From the IMG/VR virus record IMGVR_UViG_3300044646_000478, positions 25,607 through 89,606 of that record: 64,000 bases of DNA; one strand, written 5' to 3'. A program made the position numbers and the translations under genes. Each line of letters begins with the position of its first letter. Position 1 is the first letter of the stretch. Under the pieces are notes generated by a model. The model was not told the origin of the DNA. It was given only the letters and a program-made list of their open reading frames with translations, and made no database searches. Positions 26,918 through 35,861 of the stretch are shown in pieces. The stretch comes from a virus.

Positions 26918-28753
26918 TTATAAGATTAGATTAATTCCGCCACCAGAAGCGGTGTTAGTAGCGCCAGTAAGACTAATACCGAAAGTAATCTGGACATAAT
27001 GCACTGTGTATACGGGCTTATATTGCCAACGTACTTCCACAATAGTTGGATCGCTAGCAGAAACTCTTGCTGCTAATCCGTTGTATGCAGTAAGTTGTCC
27101 AAGATTTACTAAACTTCTCAGAGATTGATCAACAATTGAAGCGACTTTGCCGGGAGCAGCAGAATCTGCAAAAATTTGTCCAATTACAGAATTATCTAGA
27201 GCAGAAACAACTCTTCTGATCATATTGTTTCTTTGCAATGCGACTGTAAATTCTCTCTTATTAATATCACTTGGAACGGTTGTGATTTCGTGACGAACAC
27301 GAATTGAACCTGTGCTAGAAATCTGTTCAACAACTAACAATCCTGATGCAGCATCAGTATTTTTATCTAGAGTGGTTCTCTCATCTTTCACTGCGGATAA
27401 TCCCGCAATTTGTTTTCTTGTAAGAGAAGTAGCAACACTACGACCAGCGTGCATACCTGCAAGCGCTGCTGCGGCATACTGACCACCAATATTTGTATTA
27501 ACACTTAAGAAACTGTTAAAATAAGAAAATGTTGCTGGAGATACTAAACAGATATCACCCGCAGTATCAGAATCTCCACCCAAAGTCAATGCTTGGGATC
27601 TAAGACTTTCTTTTGAAATTGCTGTAGATGAACCATCCATTCCTAAGATAGTTGTCTTAAAAATATTTCTTAGTTTCATTTTAGCGATATGTGCCTGAAC
27701 TAGAGAAAATACATTTGTATCTCCAGTAAGCGGAATTAATAACTGCCCATCCTCGTCATCTTCAAGTTTTAACAATGCGTCTTCGTAATCAGAAGTAGTT
27801 GCACTTGGAGGTACGGCTACAGCAACAAGAGAAGATGCTCCATTTAATATAGACAATTTAGCAGCAAACGAAAGTTCTGAATTTATATTTCCAGTTTCGT
27901 CAAATGCATCTCCATACTTATCTACAACGTCATTAAAATCAGAAAAGATTGTTGGCTTCCAATAATTAACATCTGCATAATTATATTGAATGACAATAGT
28001 ATCGCCATCGTCTATTCCCGGAACGGGACTACCATTTCCTGTAGGATCAATAGCAGTGTCGGTATAGGTAGTTGCAGTACCATTATTTATTGTTGGGATT
28101 CCAGCAGCGGTGCCGGGTAATTTATAAAATGGTCCCCAACTTGGATTTAAGTTTGTTCCCAAGTTTTCTGAACGATAAACGTTTCTACCAATTACCGTTA
28201 CTGAGGCATCAGCAGTTCCAATTGAAGAAACTGTAATAGTATCAACTGGGTCGTCTAGAGTTACAGTTCCAGTAATACTTCCAATGCCTGTCTCATATGA
28301 AGTGGTTCCTGCACCACTTTGAATATCAAGGACATAAGAAACCGCATATCTATATTGTCCGGTCGGAATAACGGTTCCTACGGCAGTTGCGGGCGTAATT
28401 GTTGGCGCATTGGGATAAGAAACAGCACGCACTGTGGTAGTTTCATCGCCAGTTGCAGTTCCTGCGGTTTGAGAAATAATAAAGTTACCCGGCCCAATTA
28501 CTTCGTATGATACCGGCTTAGTAACAGTAAAAGAAAGATTGGGAGTGGTAGCAGTCCCGATAACAATGCCTTTCTTGGCTAAAGTTACCGTTCCTGTGCC
28601 ATCTAAAACAATACTTTCGCTATAAGTTTGATAACCTCTTGATTCGCCAATTAAAACCGGAACAACTTGAGATGTAACATTGCCCGGAGTTAATGGTGAG
28701 GGCTGAAGTTCTCTTACCGGAAGAACTCCGGGTGGTACATATGCCATTGCCAT
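26918..28753 (-). CDS. Contractile tail sheath protein
   Basis: 611 residues. The N-terminus MAMAYVPPGVLPVRE and a C-terminal domain ending IVEVRWQYKPVYTVHYVQITF are typical of myovirus sheath proteins. In between (about residues 85-250) sits an accessory fibronectin-like domain (GQYRYAVSYV ... GRNVYR ... TYTDT). Eleven Gly-Thr dipeptides fall in the first 250 residues and none in the remaining 360. The conserved C-terminal core should lie inside the sheath and the accessory domain outside (inference). This gene shows that the particle has a contractile tail. Confidence 0.92.
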   Translation of the reverse strand: MAMAYVPPGVLPVRELQPSPLTPGNVTSQVVPVLIGESRGYQTYSESIVLDGTGTVTLAKKGIVIGTATTPNLSFTVTKPVSYEVIGPGNFIISQTAGTATGDETTTVRAVSYPNAPTITPATAVGTVIPTGQYRYAVSYVLDIQSGAGTTSYETGIGSITGTVTLDDPVDTITVSSIGTADASVTVIGRNVYRSENLGTNLNPSWGPFYKLPGTAAGIPTINNGTATTYTDTAIDPTGNGSPVPGIDDGDTIVIQYNYADVNYWKPTIFSDFNDVVDKYGDAFDETGNINSELSFAAKLSILNGASSLVAVAVPPSATTSDYEDALLKLEDDEDGQLLIPLTGDTNVFSLVQAHIAKMKLRNIFKTTILGMDGSSTAISKESLRSQALTLGGDSDTAGDICLVSPATFSYFNSFLSVNTNIGGQYAAAALAGMHAGRSVATSLTRKQIAGLSAVKDERTTLDKNTDAASGLLVVEQISSTGSIRVRHEITTVPSDINKREFTVALQRNNMIRRVVSALDNSVIGQIFADSAAPGKVASIVDQSLRSLVNLGQLTAYNGLAARVSASDPTIVEVRWQYKPVYTVHYVQITFGISLTGATNTASGGGINLIL

Positions 28754-28830
28754 TAGAAAACCATCCTTTTCGCTTGCTGCTTATAAATGTCTACTTATTA
28801 GATTAGCGAGAACTAACACTTTATAGGAAA

Positions 28831-29490
28831 TTATTCTTCTTTACCTATATTTAGAGAAATGTCTTGGAAAGGACCGCCTACATATGTAGTATCAATCTGA
28901 ATACCTTCAACAAATTGTTGATAAATAGAACCAGAGTCAAACGTTCCAATACAACCAAAATTATATCCTACCGTATAGATTCTTTGGTCAGTAAGACCCC
29001 ACGAAACTCCACTCATTGTTTGTTCTGCAATTGGATCTAAACTACCTAAAGATAATTGAAGATCTACTCTCGCTTCGCTCTCAATGAGACTTCTGAAAGG
29101 TACGTTCATAACACGACCAAAAGAAAGCATATTGACGGCACTATCTGAAATAAAATCACGGTCCATTGAAGTCAATGCAAAAATTTCTAAAGTAATTAGG
29201 CCTTCAAAATACCATTTTTGTGCAATATTGTTTTCATCGTAATAATCAATGTGTGCAATACCAGCACTTTTTAAACTTCTCTCTTGAAAACCAACGATCA
29301 AAGATGGATATTGCTCAGGTCTTTGGGGATATTCAATAGTTATGTGACTATTTGTTAATAACTCAGAAGATTTGTAACCGGGGAAATAGGTTTCTTGATT
29401 ATTAAATACGGCTTGAAAGGCAGTAACTACAGATCTTTTTACTTCCATTTTATAGTTTATGGGTGCCCTTAAAATGCTGGTATTAGACAT
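28831..29490 (-). CDS. Tail completion/terminator-like protein
   Basis: 219 residues from MSNTSIL, whose ATG overlaps the TAA of the upstream gene by eight bases (ATGTCTAA). Placed between neck genes and the sheath, where tail terminator proteins lie. It has an N-terminal helix (EVKRSVVTAFQAVF), then a beta-rich half with WYFEGLITLEIFALTSMDRD. Function is inferred from position. Confidence 0.7.
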   Translation of the reverse strand: MSNTSILRAPINYKMEVKRSVVTAFQAVFNNQETYFPGYKSSELLTNSHITIEYPQRPEQYPSLIVGFQERSLKSAGIAHIDYYDENNIAQKWYFEGLITLEIFALTSMDRDFISDSAVNMLSFGRVMNVPFRSLIESEARVDLQLSLGSLDPIAEQTMSGVSWGLTDQRIYTVGYNFGCIGTFDSGSIYQQFVEGIQIDTTYVGGPFQDISLNIGKEE

Positions 29491-30154
29491 AATTCCAACC
29501 ATCCCCGCCAGTATATTCGGCCAAAGTAGTCCCGCTATTTATTTCAATATCATATAAAGGATCTGATCTTGGAATTCTTACTGCTTCAAAATTTTGTGAT
29601 ACAATTATGTCAGGGTTTTCAACATAATTAGTTTCTGAATTCATATATCCACGATTGAGTTCTGCTCTTAGCGGTACTAAAAATACTTTTTGAATTCTAA
29701 ATCTATCTCCAGTGCCGGTGATTGTTATTGCATTGTTTTGATTTAATTCAATTCTTGTTGTAATAATTAAGTCACCGTCCTGAATAGTAGGTGCCCAAGG
29801 AGCAACTCCAGAAGTTACAAACAGTTTAAAAGAACCAGTTCTATTTGGACTGTCATCATCAATCATCATATTTCCATCACCGAGAGTCATGTATGTAAAA
29901 TAGCCATCACTCCATCCAGCGCTGAATCCTAGATTTGGTCCCACCGTTGAACTTTGCTCGTATACATCATCAAAAGTAGAATCCCACTCAGTTCTACCTT
30001 TTGCAACATCATCGGTATTGTAGATACGCTTGATTACAACGGGATTGCCATATCTAAACATATAATCAAATACAGATTGGCGAACATTTCTCACTTCGGC
30101 TGGAGTTGAGCCGTCATCATATCCATATTTAAACATCATATTTTCAATAGGCAT
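29483..30154 (-). CDS. Neck or head-completion protein
   Basis: 223 residues from MPIENMMFKYGYDD; an earlier in-frame ATG lies within the upstream gene and is unlikely to be used. The protein is beta-rich (GDLIITTRIELNQNNAI) and has no recognised enzymatic motif. It sits between the adaptor-like gene and the tail terminator-like gene, so a head-tail joining role is inferred. Confidence 0.68.
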   Translation of the reverse strand: MPIENMMFKYGYDDGSTPAEVRNVRQSVFDYMFRYGNPVVIKRIYNTDDVAKGRTEWDSTFDDVYEQSSTVGPNLGFSAGWSDGYFTYMTLGDGNMMIDDDSPNRTGSFKLFVTSGVAPWAPTIQDGDLIITTRIELNQNNAITITGTGDRFRIQKVFLVPLRAELNRGYMNSETNYVENPDIIVSQNFEAVRIPRSDPLYDIEINSGTTLAEYTGGDGWNYV

Positions 30155-30164
30155 GTAATTAATC

Positions 30165-30764
30165 CTATCTGTAACCCATAAAGCGTGGGTAACGTACACG
30201 CATTGGGATTGGGACCAGACGACCCTGCTTGCTGTCCACAAGACCGCGAGCCTTCCCGAGTTGCAGATAACCGCGCTTAAATACACGAAGAGCATTTTTA
30301 AATTGCTCTTCTTCTGCGCCATAGATTTCCCTCCACCTGTTTTGATAAGTAGTTCTATCAAGATAGGTGATATTTCCCGATCCGGTCGGCATTGGAATTT
30401 CAACATAAGAACGGATCAAGTGATGAATAATTTCTAAAGTCATTGCCTGACCCATTAGAGTATGATGGTCTCTCCACGGGAAGTCGTTGAGATTAAAATG
30501 TGGTGATGGTGGGTTAGGAAAGGTGTAATTAACTCTTTCTAGTGCAAATGGAAAAAGCAAAGAAGCCTTTTCTTGGCTAAAATTCTTACGAGAAATATCA
30601 TAAAGATATGGGCCACCGGGGATGGAATCAAATCCATCTTCTACTTTTAACCACGCCAAATCTAGAGCAAATTGTTGCTCCGGTGTCAACTGTCCACTGG
30701 GGATAGTTGGATAACTTGACTGCAAACTTGGTGCTGTTGAGGCGGTTGGTATGGTTAATGCCAT
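30165..30764 (-). CDS. Head-tail adaptor-like protein
   Basis: 199 residues, helical, with a Pro-rich N-terminus and a basic, Arg-rich C-terminus (KRGYLQLGKARG ... MRVRYPRFMGYR). It lies first after a terminator that separates it from the decoration proteins, and is followed by neck and tail genes, so a portal-facing adaptor role is likely but unproven. The assignment is positional. Confidence 0.62.
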   Translation of the reverse strand: MALTIPTASTAPSLQSSYPTIPSGQLTPEQQFALDLAWLKVEDGFDSIPGGPYLYDISRKNFSQEKASLLFPFALERVNYTFPNPPSPHFNLNDFPWRDHHTLMGQAMTLEIIHHLIRSYVEIPMPTGSGNITYLDRTTYQNRWREIYGAEEEQFKNALRVFKRGYLQLGKARGLVDSKQGRLVPIPMRVRYPRFMGYR

Positions 30765-30804
30765 ATTTTTTCCTTTCCATAAATTATATTAAAGAAAAAG
30801 AGCA

Positions 30805-30840
30805 TAAAAAAGGCCCAGCCGCATGGACTGGACCCCTTTT
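30805..30840 (-). terminator. Intrinsic terminator between decoration and neck genes
   Basis: On the minus strand GGTCCAG and CTGGGCC pair across a nine-base loop and are followed by a run of six T. This separates the capsid/decoration unit from the neck-tail unit. Confidence 0.85.
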
Positions 30841-30861
30841 ATATAATATTTAATTTTTAAA

Positions 30862-31407
30862 CTAAATCTGGTCAGATCTGATAATAATGGAAGCGTTAGT
30901 TGCAGTTCCGGCGACGGCTGCGACTTCTACTCTCAGATATCCACCCTTTGCCCAAGTGGTGTTAGTTACACCATTGCTTGAGTCGGCAAACGAACCAGTT
31001 CCGATTGTTGGTCTGTCGGCTGTTACGGTACCGAAAATTGAAGTACCAGCAGCGTTTGGACCTTGAGCGGCTGTACAATACTTAACATCAAATTGTACTG
31101 TACCGCCGTTTGTTCCTACCGCAGCATCAACTCCCTTAATAACAAGATCGCGTGGTGCGCGAACAACAACTCCAGAGGCAGTGCCTGAAGTTGCAATTGT
31201 TCCGGGGATTGCTAATTCAAAATAATTATCAGATGCGGTGATGTAACGTCCCTCACCTGAATTTCTTAGATGACGAAGAGTTTGCATATCGTCAATGTCA
31301 ACGGTTTCAATCGAACCGTAACTAATCTTTACATCAGATGAAGAACTTGAATTGCTTACGCGGAAAGGCCTTCTAGACAATCCTCTTAGTCTTACATAGG
31401 TAGCCAT
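30862..31407 (-). CDS. Probable capsid decoration protein (paralogue 1)
   Basis: 181 residues. It shares with the next gene upstream an architecture of N-terminal NVRGxxRxPF-like segment, a DxxDxQTxRxLxN segment, then a beta-sandwich with ATSGTASG and RAPRDL. Eight Gly-Thr dipeptides are present. Two related genes in tandem just after the capsid cluster suggest decoration or fibre-knob proteins on the head. No enzymatic motif. The ribosome-binding site AGGAGG lies just ahead of the ATG. Confidence 0.68.
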   Translation of the reverse strand: MATYVRLRGLSRRPFRVSNSSSSSDVKISYGSIETVDIDDMQTLRHLRNSGEGRYITASDNYFELAIPGTIATSGTASGVVVRAPRDLVIKGVDAAVGTNGGTVQFDVKYCTAAQGPNAAGTSIFGTVTADRPTIGTGSFADSSNGVTNTTWAKGGYLRVEVAAVAGTATNASIIIRSDQI

Positions 31408-31416
31408 GATAGCCTC

Positions 31417-31965
31417 CTAGTATCCGAAGAGTTGTACAGTTAGATTTCCACCAGCAACAGATGAACCTACTTGCTCTACTTCAATTCTTAAGTAATCTCC
31501 AGCAGCAAAGTCTTGATTATTTGGGACTCCTGCTGTACCATTAAGAGTAGAGGCAAAAGCACTTGTACCGATAGTTGGCTTACGGCCAGCAACGGTGAAA
31601 ACAGATGTTCCAGCAGCGGTTGGGGCTGAACCAGCGCCTACACGCTTAACATCTAAGATAAGAGTGGCACCAGTTGGTGCAGTTCCTACCTGTGCAACAA
31701 CGCCAGTTAATTTACCGGCGCGAGGGGCACGCCATACAAGACCTGAAGCAGTTCCTGAAGTTGCAACGGCTCCTGATACTTGAAGAACTGGGTAAAGATC
31801 TGGAAGAACAACAAATCTTGCTCTTTCATTTTGTAGCGTTCTACGAGTTTGACCATTATCTAGGTCAAGAGTAGCAACTGCGCTACCTGATACTGTAGTG
31901 GTTGAGGCTGAACCGGCACCAAATGGTACACGGGCAATTCCTCTTACATTTACTTCTTGTGCCAT
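31417..31965 (-). CDS. Probable capsid decoration protein (paralogue 2)
   Basis: 182 residues, a diverged tandem copy of the neighbouring 181-residue protein: ATSGTASGLVWRAPRAGKL here against ATSGTASGVVVRAPRDL there, and both end in a beta-rich stretch with YLRIEV/YLRVEV. Five Gly-Thr dipeptides. AAAAGGAGTGA precedes the ATG at a good distance. Two glycosyltransferase genes are transcribed immediately before it. Confidence 0.68.
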   Translation of the reverse strand: MAQEVNVRGIARVPFGAGSASTTTVSGSAVATLDLDNGQTRRTLQNERARFVVLPDLYPVLQVSGAVATSGTASGLVWRAPRAGKLTGVVAQVGTAPTGATLILDVKRVGAGSAPTAAGTSVFTVAGRKPTIGTSAFASTLNGTAGVPNNQDFAAGDYLRIEVEQVGSSVAGGNLTVQLFGY

Positions 31966-32066
31966 TCTGGGTCACTCCTTTTCTGAATGTACAAAGGGGA
32001 CGCAGACCTTATAGGCCCCAATCTATCCTTGCTTATGGGGGAAGGTAAATCGTCTATCTTTTAAAT

Positions 32067-32762
32067 CTAAGAAAGAATACCTTTTACAGTCTCAATTTGT
32101 GCAGGTACTTTGTACTTTTCTGCGGCTTGTTTCATTAAATTAAGACGATAATCAACATCGTGATGGCTTCCATGACCATGAAAAGCCATAATTACAGGAT
32201 CGGGAGAATCATTTACTTGCAAAGTGGAATTAAACTTATCATCTGCAATTTGAAACATATTCATCCATTTAAAGTCTCTAAGCAGGCCATTTACAACATC
32301 TTGTTCATACCACGGAGGTCCAGAGAATCTACGATTCCAAACTTCGTGCATAAATTCTGTCATTCTCTCTGTGCAACGAACAAGCATGACACCCATGTTA
32401 AAATGAGCGCCCAATTGTGGATGGCCGGGGACGCCGGGATGAAGAACTAGACCGAAATCCTTTCCCTCATCCAACCCATCTCTCAGATCTGTATCAAAAT
32501 CAACGATTACACAATCATGATCAATCCAAAAAATGTAATCATACTTACCTTCATCAAGAAGATCCATCATAAGTTTGATACGATCCCATGCAGGATTATA
32601 TTCAGGATCGTCTGTTTCAATGACGATATCACGATTTGCCCAATAATCCATACCCCACTTTTCAGCATATGCTGAGTGAATAGGCTCTAGCCAATCTAGA
32701 GCCTTCACCATCTCTGCTTTCCAGTTTATACAGGACTGAAGAATCAAAGCATTATTAGCCAT
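32067..32762 (-). CDS. Glycosyltransferase, GT34-like (galactosyl transferase GMA12/MNN10 type)
   Basis: 231 residues from MANNALI, whose ATG overlaps the TAA of the GT4-like gene by eight bases. The DxD motif lies in FWIDHDCVIVD near residue 100, and HFNMGVMLVR and YEQDVVNGLLRD follow in the order known from GMA12/MNN10-type transferases. A late His-rich part (FHGHGSHHD) fits the metal/substrate site. Embedded in the structural cluster next to likely decoration proteins, so virion glycosylation is the favoured role (inference). Confidence 0.8.
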   Translation of the reverse strand: MANNALILQSCINWKAEMVKALDWLEPIHSAYAEKWGMDYWANRDIVIETDDPEYNPAWDRIKLMMDLLDEGKYDYIFWIDHDCVIVDFDTDLRDGLDEGKDFGLVLHPGVPGHPQLGAHFNMGVMLVRCTERMTEFMHEVWNRRFSGPPWYEQDVVNGLLRDFKWMNMFQIADDKFNSTLQVNDSPDPVIMAFHGHGSHHDVDYRLNLMKQAAEKYKVPAQIETVKGILS

Positions 32763-34005
32763 TTTTCTTAGACTGCCTTTCTTGACGACGCCTTTGTGCG
32801 CGATTTGAAGTGACACCCTTAGAAATAGGAGTTGTGTTTCTGTTTTGTTCTTTTTTTAATACTTCTAATTTATCTTCAATTACCTTTAAGGTAGGAGCCC
32901 AATATTTATTTGTAACTAAATCAGCATCATATTGGAGCGCTCCCTCGCGGGCTGTTTCCCGTAACTTCATACGATCTTCATTCGCCATATCGTATGCTTG
33001 TTCTAATCTATCCAGAATAGCCTCTGGATCTGGGATATATTGCGTGGCAGCAAGTTGTGTAATGTAAGGCACAGCCTCGTCCCTAGTCACTTCCCAACCT
33101 GCAAACAAAAGTTCTTCCATCGCGGTCCATCCACCAATAATGACAGGAGTTCCACATGCTTGAGCCTCCATAATTGGAATGCCAAAACCTTCACCCATCG
33201 TCGCTGACATAAGAACATCAGACGCATTATAGATATCTGCAACAAATTCTGGAGGATACCCTGCAATATACTGAAATTGCTCAGGAACAATAACAGCATC
33301 TTCTAGTTTTAGCATCTTTACTAGATCCCAAAGATTATAACCACCCACTTCTGGAGTCATTAGTGTGTGAAGATATAGTTTTGAATCTGGATGCTTTTTA
33401 TGAAACTCACTAAACGCCTGCAATTGTTGTGGCCAAGCCTTGCGCGGCGGAATTCCCTTATTCATCGCTACAATAGACGCAATAAAACAGTCCTGTGGAA
33501 GACCGATCTGCTTACGAGCAACTTCTCTCATCTTGGGCTTAAATAGTTCAGTATCTACTCCGTGTGGAACATACTCAACTTCTAAGTCTCGCTCTTTAGC
33601 AGCCTCAACACCCGATTTGGAATAAGCAATAGCAACCATCGCACGCTTAAGACGCTCATAAACACCATCAGGCATAGGTTCGTGATCTACGGGGAACCAC
33701 GGGACAAAAGGGACGCCTTCCATGTGTGGACCATCAAGATTCATAACCCAAGTATCATAAAGGGTCAATAGAATATCAGCCTTCCACGCCTTGGCGTAAA
33801 AACCCATAATATCCTGACCATGTGCATCAAATGCACCAGAAAAAACGGGGACTCCCTGCCAATCAAGTCGGCCACCTTGGAGTCCCCAAAAAGCAGTTAT
33901 AGACATTTCATGCCCAAGTTCCTTAATGCGAGGGACAAATAGGGCCGTTTGATTAGAATAGCCTGACGGACCCCAAGGGGCATTACTAAACCAATTGATT
34001 CTCAT
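32755..34005 (-). CDS. Glycosyltransferase, GT4-like (GT-B fold)
   Basis: 416 residues. The N-terminal domain has the Gly-rich WGPSGYSNQT. The C-terminal domain holds VPHGVDTELFKP and GEGFGIPIMEAQACGTPVII, the E-x7-E type retaining donor site of GT4 enzymes. The C-terminus is strongly basic (NRAQRRRQERQSKK), unusual for the family and perhaps a tether to acidic virion or nucleic-acid surfaces (speculative). No membrane segment. It pairs with the GT34-like gene by an eight-base overlap. Confidence 0.88.
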   Translation of the reverse strand: MRINWFSNAPWGPSGYSNQTALFVPRIKELGHEMSITAFWGLQGGRLDWQGVPVFSGAFDAHGQDIMGFYAKAWKADILLTLYDTWVMNLDGPHMEGVPFVPWFPVDHEPMPDGVYERLKRAMVAIAYSKSGVEAAKERDLEVEYVPHGVDTELFKPKMREVARKQIGLPQDCFIASIVAMNKGIPPRKAWPQQLQAFSEFHKKHPDSKLYLHTLMTPEVGGYNLWDLVKMLKLEDAVIVPEQFQYIAGYPPEFVADIYNASDVLMSATMGEGFGIPIMEAQACGTPVIIGGWTAMEELLFAGWEVTRDEAVPYITQLAATQYIPDPEAILDRLEQAYDMANEDRMKLRETAREGALQYDADLVTNKYWAPTLKVIEDKLEVLKKEQNRNTTPISKGVTSNRAQRRRQERQSKKNG

Positions 34006-34031
34006 TTTTCTCCTGACTTAACTTATATAAA

Positions 34032-34319
34032 TTAAATAATTAATTCGCCAACTACATATGGTGAACTGCCGGTTGCTGTCTTAACGAATAGTGGGCCAGT
34101 ATAACCCTCAACTTCAACCATGACTGTACCAGCAGCAACATAAAGGGCACTTCCAGCCGCGACTTGTGCTGATGAAAACCCGTAGTAAAGACCAGCAGTA
34201 CCTGTTTGAATGTATAGGCGCTGCCGATCCTTCTCAGCATCTACCGCTTGGGTAGCCGCTGTACCTGCTGTTCCTAATGTAATTGTACCAGACCTAGTTC
34301 TATTAATTTTTGAACTCAT
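34032..34319 (-). CDS. Small head protein, Gly-Thr-rich
   Basis: 95 residues, beta-rich with five Gly-Thr dipeptides in the short chain (ITLGTAGTAATQ, YIQTGTAGLYY, AAGTVMVEV). Its position just after the capsid genes suggests a decoration or cement protein. ATG lies one base after the TAA of the upstream gene, so translation is coupled. No family recognised. Confidence 0.65.
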   Translation of the reverse strand: MSSKINRTRSGTITLGTAGTAATQAVDAEKDRQRLYIQTGTAGLYYGFSSAQVAAGSALYVAAGTVMVEVEGYTGPLFVKTATGSSPYVVGELII

Positions 34320-34320
34320 A

Positions 34321-34773
34321 TTAAATTCCTAGTTCGGCGCTGACTTCTGAATCGTCAGAGTTTCCTTCAATGCGAAGTTCTGAAAGAGTCTTGCCATCTC
34401 CATCATCTGGGCGGCTTCCCATAACTCTTTCTGAACCAGCAAAGCCTGCTGTGTCAACAGGAATGCGAAGAGCATCTTGCTCAATTTCCATTTCAACGGG
34501 GAGTTTCTTTTCCTCACCCTTGCTGTCAACATGAAAAATTTCTTGTTGCTTCGCTTGCTTAATAGGCTCATGCCACTTAGCATTGATTCTTTCTTGATAC
34601 TGTACTTTTGTAATTTCTTCAACCAATAGCCCAACTGAAGGAGCAAATTTCGCACTTTGAAATTGCTCGTCTGAAACCTCAGCAACATCTCTGTCCCCAC
34701 GGGGGCCTAGATTAATGTCTGCAATTCTTACTGAATTCGGTGTGAGATTTCTAATGTATCTTACCTTAGCCAT
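34321..34773 (-). CDS. Head-associated protein, 150 residues
   Basis: Protein of 150 residues with a compact beta-rich N-terminus (AKVRYIRNLTPNSVRIADIN) and an acidic, likely disordered C-terminal 60 residues. It follows the major capsid gene and its terminator. Such small genes after the capsid often encode head-completion or decoration proteins, but no family was recognised. Confidence 0.65.
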   Translation of the reverse strand: MAKVRYIRNLTPNSVRIADINLGPRGDRDVAEVSDEQFQSAKFAPSVGLLVEEITKVQYQERINAKWHEPIKQAKQQEIFHVDSKGEEKKLPVEMEIEQDALRIPVDTAGFAGSERVMGSRPDDGDGKTLSELRIEGNSDDSEVSAELGI

Positions 34774-34804
34774 AATTTTTCTTTCTCCTTAGCCTTACTT
34801 TAAA

Positions 34805-34842
34805 ATAAAATAGGGGGGATGATAATTTACCATCCCCCCTAC
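34805..34842 (-). terminator. Intrinsic terminator after the major capsid gene
   Basis: On the minus strand AGGGGGGATG pairs with CATCCCCCCT across a nine-base loop, followed by ATTTTATTTT. The spacing and T-rich end fit partial termination just after the capsid gene, which could raise capsid mRNA over downstream genes. Confidence 0.85.
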
Positions 34843-34883
34843 TGTATCAAACATTTAAAATATAATCAAGCAAATTACTACTA

Positions 34884-35849
34884 TTAAGCCTTGACAATCT
34901 TGGCAAGACCTCTGGGGTTGAGGATAAGCATTCCGATCAACTCATCCATTACCCAACCACGGTAGAATTGCTCAACTTGGTTGTTCTCTTCAACGTCAAG
35001 TGAGTACATGACGGGCATGACACCCAAGAAGTTGGGGTCTGGGACTAGGTATACGTTACCGGGTGAAATCATGATTGACTTCTGAATGGTGAACTCACCA
35101 AACTCAGTAATCATGCCACCACCGAATACGGTGTCCTTGAACTGCCAACCAGTTACGTTAATGTCCCATGAGTAGAGGTCACGAACGTCAGCGGGATTCA
35201 TAAGAATGCGCTTGGTTTCGATTTGACGCTGCTCTAGGTTAGCAACTAGGTCGTAGAAGTCAACAACTTCAAGAGGATTACCTGCACCAATTGACTTGGT
35301 GGTTGAACCAGTTCCACCTGCACCAGCATAGCGGTTTGGTTCCTTAGCAGCCCAGTCAGTTACGGCGGTGTCAAGTAGAGTCAGGAGGCGTGAGTCCTCT
35401 TGACGCTGAATGGCTTGACGACACTCATCTTGGGCGTACTCAATAGCGTTTACACGAAGGTAGTATAGGTCTTCCTTGCGTACACGGGGGAACGCAGCGA
35501 CACGGAAGAGTCTTGGGTAGACCTGCTTACCCTCAAATGGGGTGATCTTGATTTCTGAGTCAGTCTGGTTAAGAACATAAGCCTGTCCAAAGTCATCAAG
35601 AACGTCGTAAGGCAAGAGTGGACCCTTTTCCAAGGTGTCTTCTACAAGCACGTTACGAACGATACCTTCATAACGAAGACGAATCTGAATTGGACCAATC
35701 ATTGCGACACCCAGACGCTTCATAGCGTTTGACTTGTCTGAAAGAATGGTCTGTAGTTTTGCCTTCTTTTGTTCGTTTGTTAGTTTTGGCATACCAGCAA
35801 GTTTTTGAACGTAGTCATTGCTGTTAATTGCCTGTCTTGCTTCATCCAT
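34884..35849 (-). CDS. Major capsid protein
   Basis: 321 residues from MDEARQAINS; the ATG six bases earlier is possible but sits very close to the AGGAGA ribosome-binding site. The order protease-small protein-this gene-terminator is typical of a capsid gene. The sequence includes an N-terminal helical region and a middle E-loop-like part (EGIVRNVLVEDTLEKG), then LDTAVTDWAAKEPN and ETKRILMNPADVRDLYSW, a pattern found in HK97-fold capsids. An N-terminal propeptide cleaved by the 823-residue protease is plausible. Codon use is visibly richer in C and G than its neighbours, as is common for highly expressed genes. Confidence 0.85.
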   Translation of the reverse strand: MDEARQAINSNDYVQKLAGMPKLTNEQKKAKLQTILSDKSNAMKRLGVAMIGPIQIRLRYEGIVRNVLVEDTLEKGPLLPYDVLDDFGQAYVLNQTDSEIKITPFEGKQVYPRLFRVAAFPRVRKEDLYYLRVNAIEYAQDECRQAIQRQEDSRLLTLLDTAVTDWAAKEPNRYAGAGGTGSTTKSIGAGNPLEVVDFYDLVANLEQRQIETKRILMNPADVRDLYSWDINVTGWQFKDTVFGGGMITEFGEFTIQKSIMISPGNVYLVPDPNFLGVMPVMYSLDVEENNQVEQFYRGWVMDELIGMLILNPRGLAKIVKA

Positions 35850-35861
35850 TATCATACTCTC

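Noticed and set aside
29483-30406. Long 307-residue version of the neck gene
   Set aside because: The extra N-terminus overlaps the end of the adaptor-like gene in another frame and looks random; MPIENMM at 30154 is the sensible start.
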